Of a DNA stretch of 64,000 nucleotides, positions 63,546-64,000 are shown piece after piece. Both the position numbers and the translations under genes were made by a program. The stretch lies in contig NZ_CP033169.1 of assembly GCF_003691585.1 (NCBI RefSeq), positions 1,426,001-1,490,000 of the forward strand. The letters run 5' to 3'. The stretch is from Biomaibacter acetigenes. Its GTDB lineage: Bacteria; Bacillota; Thermosediminibacteria; Thermosediminibacterales; Tepidanaerobacteraceae. Numbering within the stretch: the first letter of the stretch is position 1; every line of letters begins with the position of its first letter. Below the pieces are notes generated by a model. That model did not search any database. It was not told where the DNA came from and worked only from the letters and a program-made list of their open reading frames with translations.

Positions 63546-64000
63546 ATGCAAAGCGTCAAGGTAATCGGGGGCGGCCTTGCAGGATGTGAAGCCGCCTGGC
63601 AGATAGCTAAAAACGGAATCAAAGTAGATCTGTATGAAATGCGGCCATATAAAAATACTCCGGCTCATCATACGGATAAGCTGGCTGAACTTGTTTGCAG
63701 CAATTCCCTGAGATCTGATGAGATTACCAATGCTGCCGGCTTACTAAAACAAGAGATGCGTCTGCTGGATTCTTTGATAATTAAAGTAGCAGATGAAACT
63801 AAAATACCGGCAGGCGGTGCTCTAGCAGTTGATAGACAGCGGTTTTCATCCACTATTACCCGTATTATTGAAGTACATCCCAATATAGCCGTTCACCGGG
63901 AAGAGATAAAGAATATCCCCGAACCACCTGCGGTAATAGCTACAGGACCGCTGACTTCAGATGAGTTTTCCGAAGCGCTGGGCAATTTTTTGGGCAGCGA
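63546..64000 (+). CDS. trmFO: Methylenetetrahydrofolate-tRNA-(uracil-5-)-methyltransferase TrmFO, 3' end outside
   Basis: FAD- and folate-dependent enzyme that makes m5U54 in tRNA. The first 151 codons are visible and open to the right edge. FAD-binding [16 protein letters not shown] (5-20), [20 protein letters not shown] in the next part, CSNSLRSDE (about 57) and [13 protein letters not shown] at 63546 lies 5 bases behind AGGTGGAG, 23 bases after topA. Confidence 0.95.
   Translation, partial: MQSVKVIGGGLAGCEAAWQIAKNGIKVDLYEMRPYKNTPAHHTDKLAELVCSNSLRSDEITNAAGLLKQEMRLLDSLIIKVADETKIPAGGALAVDRQRFSSTITRIIEVHPNIAVHREEIKNIPEPPAVIATGPLTSDEFSEALGNFLGS

Noticed and set aside
1-64000. tRNA, rRNA, CRISPR arrays, prophage or intact insertion sequences
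   Set aside because: No cloverleaf, rRNA motif, regularly spaced repeats, phage genes or intact transposase were seen on either strand.

Overview
The window is a gene-dense stretch of chromosome from a low-to-moderate GC, endospore-forming, anaerobic Firmicute. The gene order (priA-def-fmt, rsmB-rlmN-stp-prkC-rpe-spoVM-rpmB, fakA-recG, rsmD-coaD-ylbJ-ylbL-ylbM, pta-ackA, rpmF-fapR-plsX-fab genes, rnc-smc-ftsY-ylxM-ffh-rpsP-rimM-trmD-rplS-rbgA-rnhB-yraN, comM-dprA-topA-trmFO) is the backbone shared by Clostridia and Bacilli. Sporulation markers are spoVM, an alpha/beta-type SASP, ylbJ and spoVS. pta-ackA, FabK, a 2-hydroxyacyl-CoA-dehydratase-type iron-sulfur system and radical SAM enzymes point to a strict anaerobe. 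A member of the Thermoanaerobacterales/Thermosediminibacterales is my guess from style and gene order, not a proven assignment.

Layout. 1-9957: replication restart, N-formylation/deformylation, rRNA modification, and the Stp/PrkC Ser/Thr signalling pair, ending at rpe. The usual GTPase gene rsgA between prkC and rpe is missing. 10037-14735: a small membrane protein, the 28-residue SpoVM, rpmB on the other strand, then asp23-fakA-recG. 14838-21236: SASP, a probable sporulation small RNA on the minus strand, rsmD, coaD, ylbJ, a patatin, a PDZ-Lon protease and tmcAL. 21448-24447: pta, ackA, yceD-rpmF. 24601-32313: the FapR-controlled lipid operon fapR-plsX-fabH-degV-fabK-fabD-fabG-acpP-fabF, with a degV/fakB gene inside it; fakA lies elsewhere in the window. 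32307-32573: a GC-rich fold-back element. 32593-44265: rnc, spoVS with a textbook sigma-H promoter, smc and the SRP/ribosome-maturation genes up to yraN.

44278-58159 is the accessory part. It opens with a 5' fragment of comM directly behind yraN. It closes with decayed copies of rnhB and yraN directly before the full comM. The two comM starts share a perfect 56-bp repeat but differ at 10 of 39 bases just upstream. The two edges are therefore reciprocal relics of the same ancestral rnhB-yraN-comM junction, and about 13.5 kb lies between them. That cargo holds a two-domain ribbon-helix-helix protein, a Sir2 deacetylase, an IS21 relic, a TetR regulator, a phasin-like protein, a UbiB kinase, a radical SAM enzyme, a second patatin, a second DegV, a three-gene iron-sulfur dehydratase/activase set, and clpB on the minus strand. 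The palindrome CGGACGTCCG occurs both at the tetR promoter and just before ubiB, which suggests one regulon that I infer is concerned with membrane lipid. 58177-64000 resumes the backbone: comM (frameshifted near its end), cobO, dprA, topA and the start of trmFO.

No rRNA, tRNA, CRISPR array, prophage or intact insertion sequence was seen. Two coding frames (comM and the phasin-like gene) are broken at homopolymer runs; these may be real or assembly errors.
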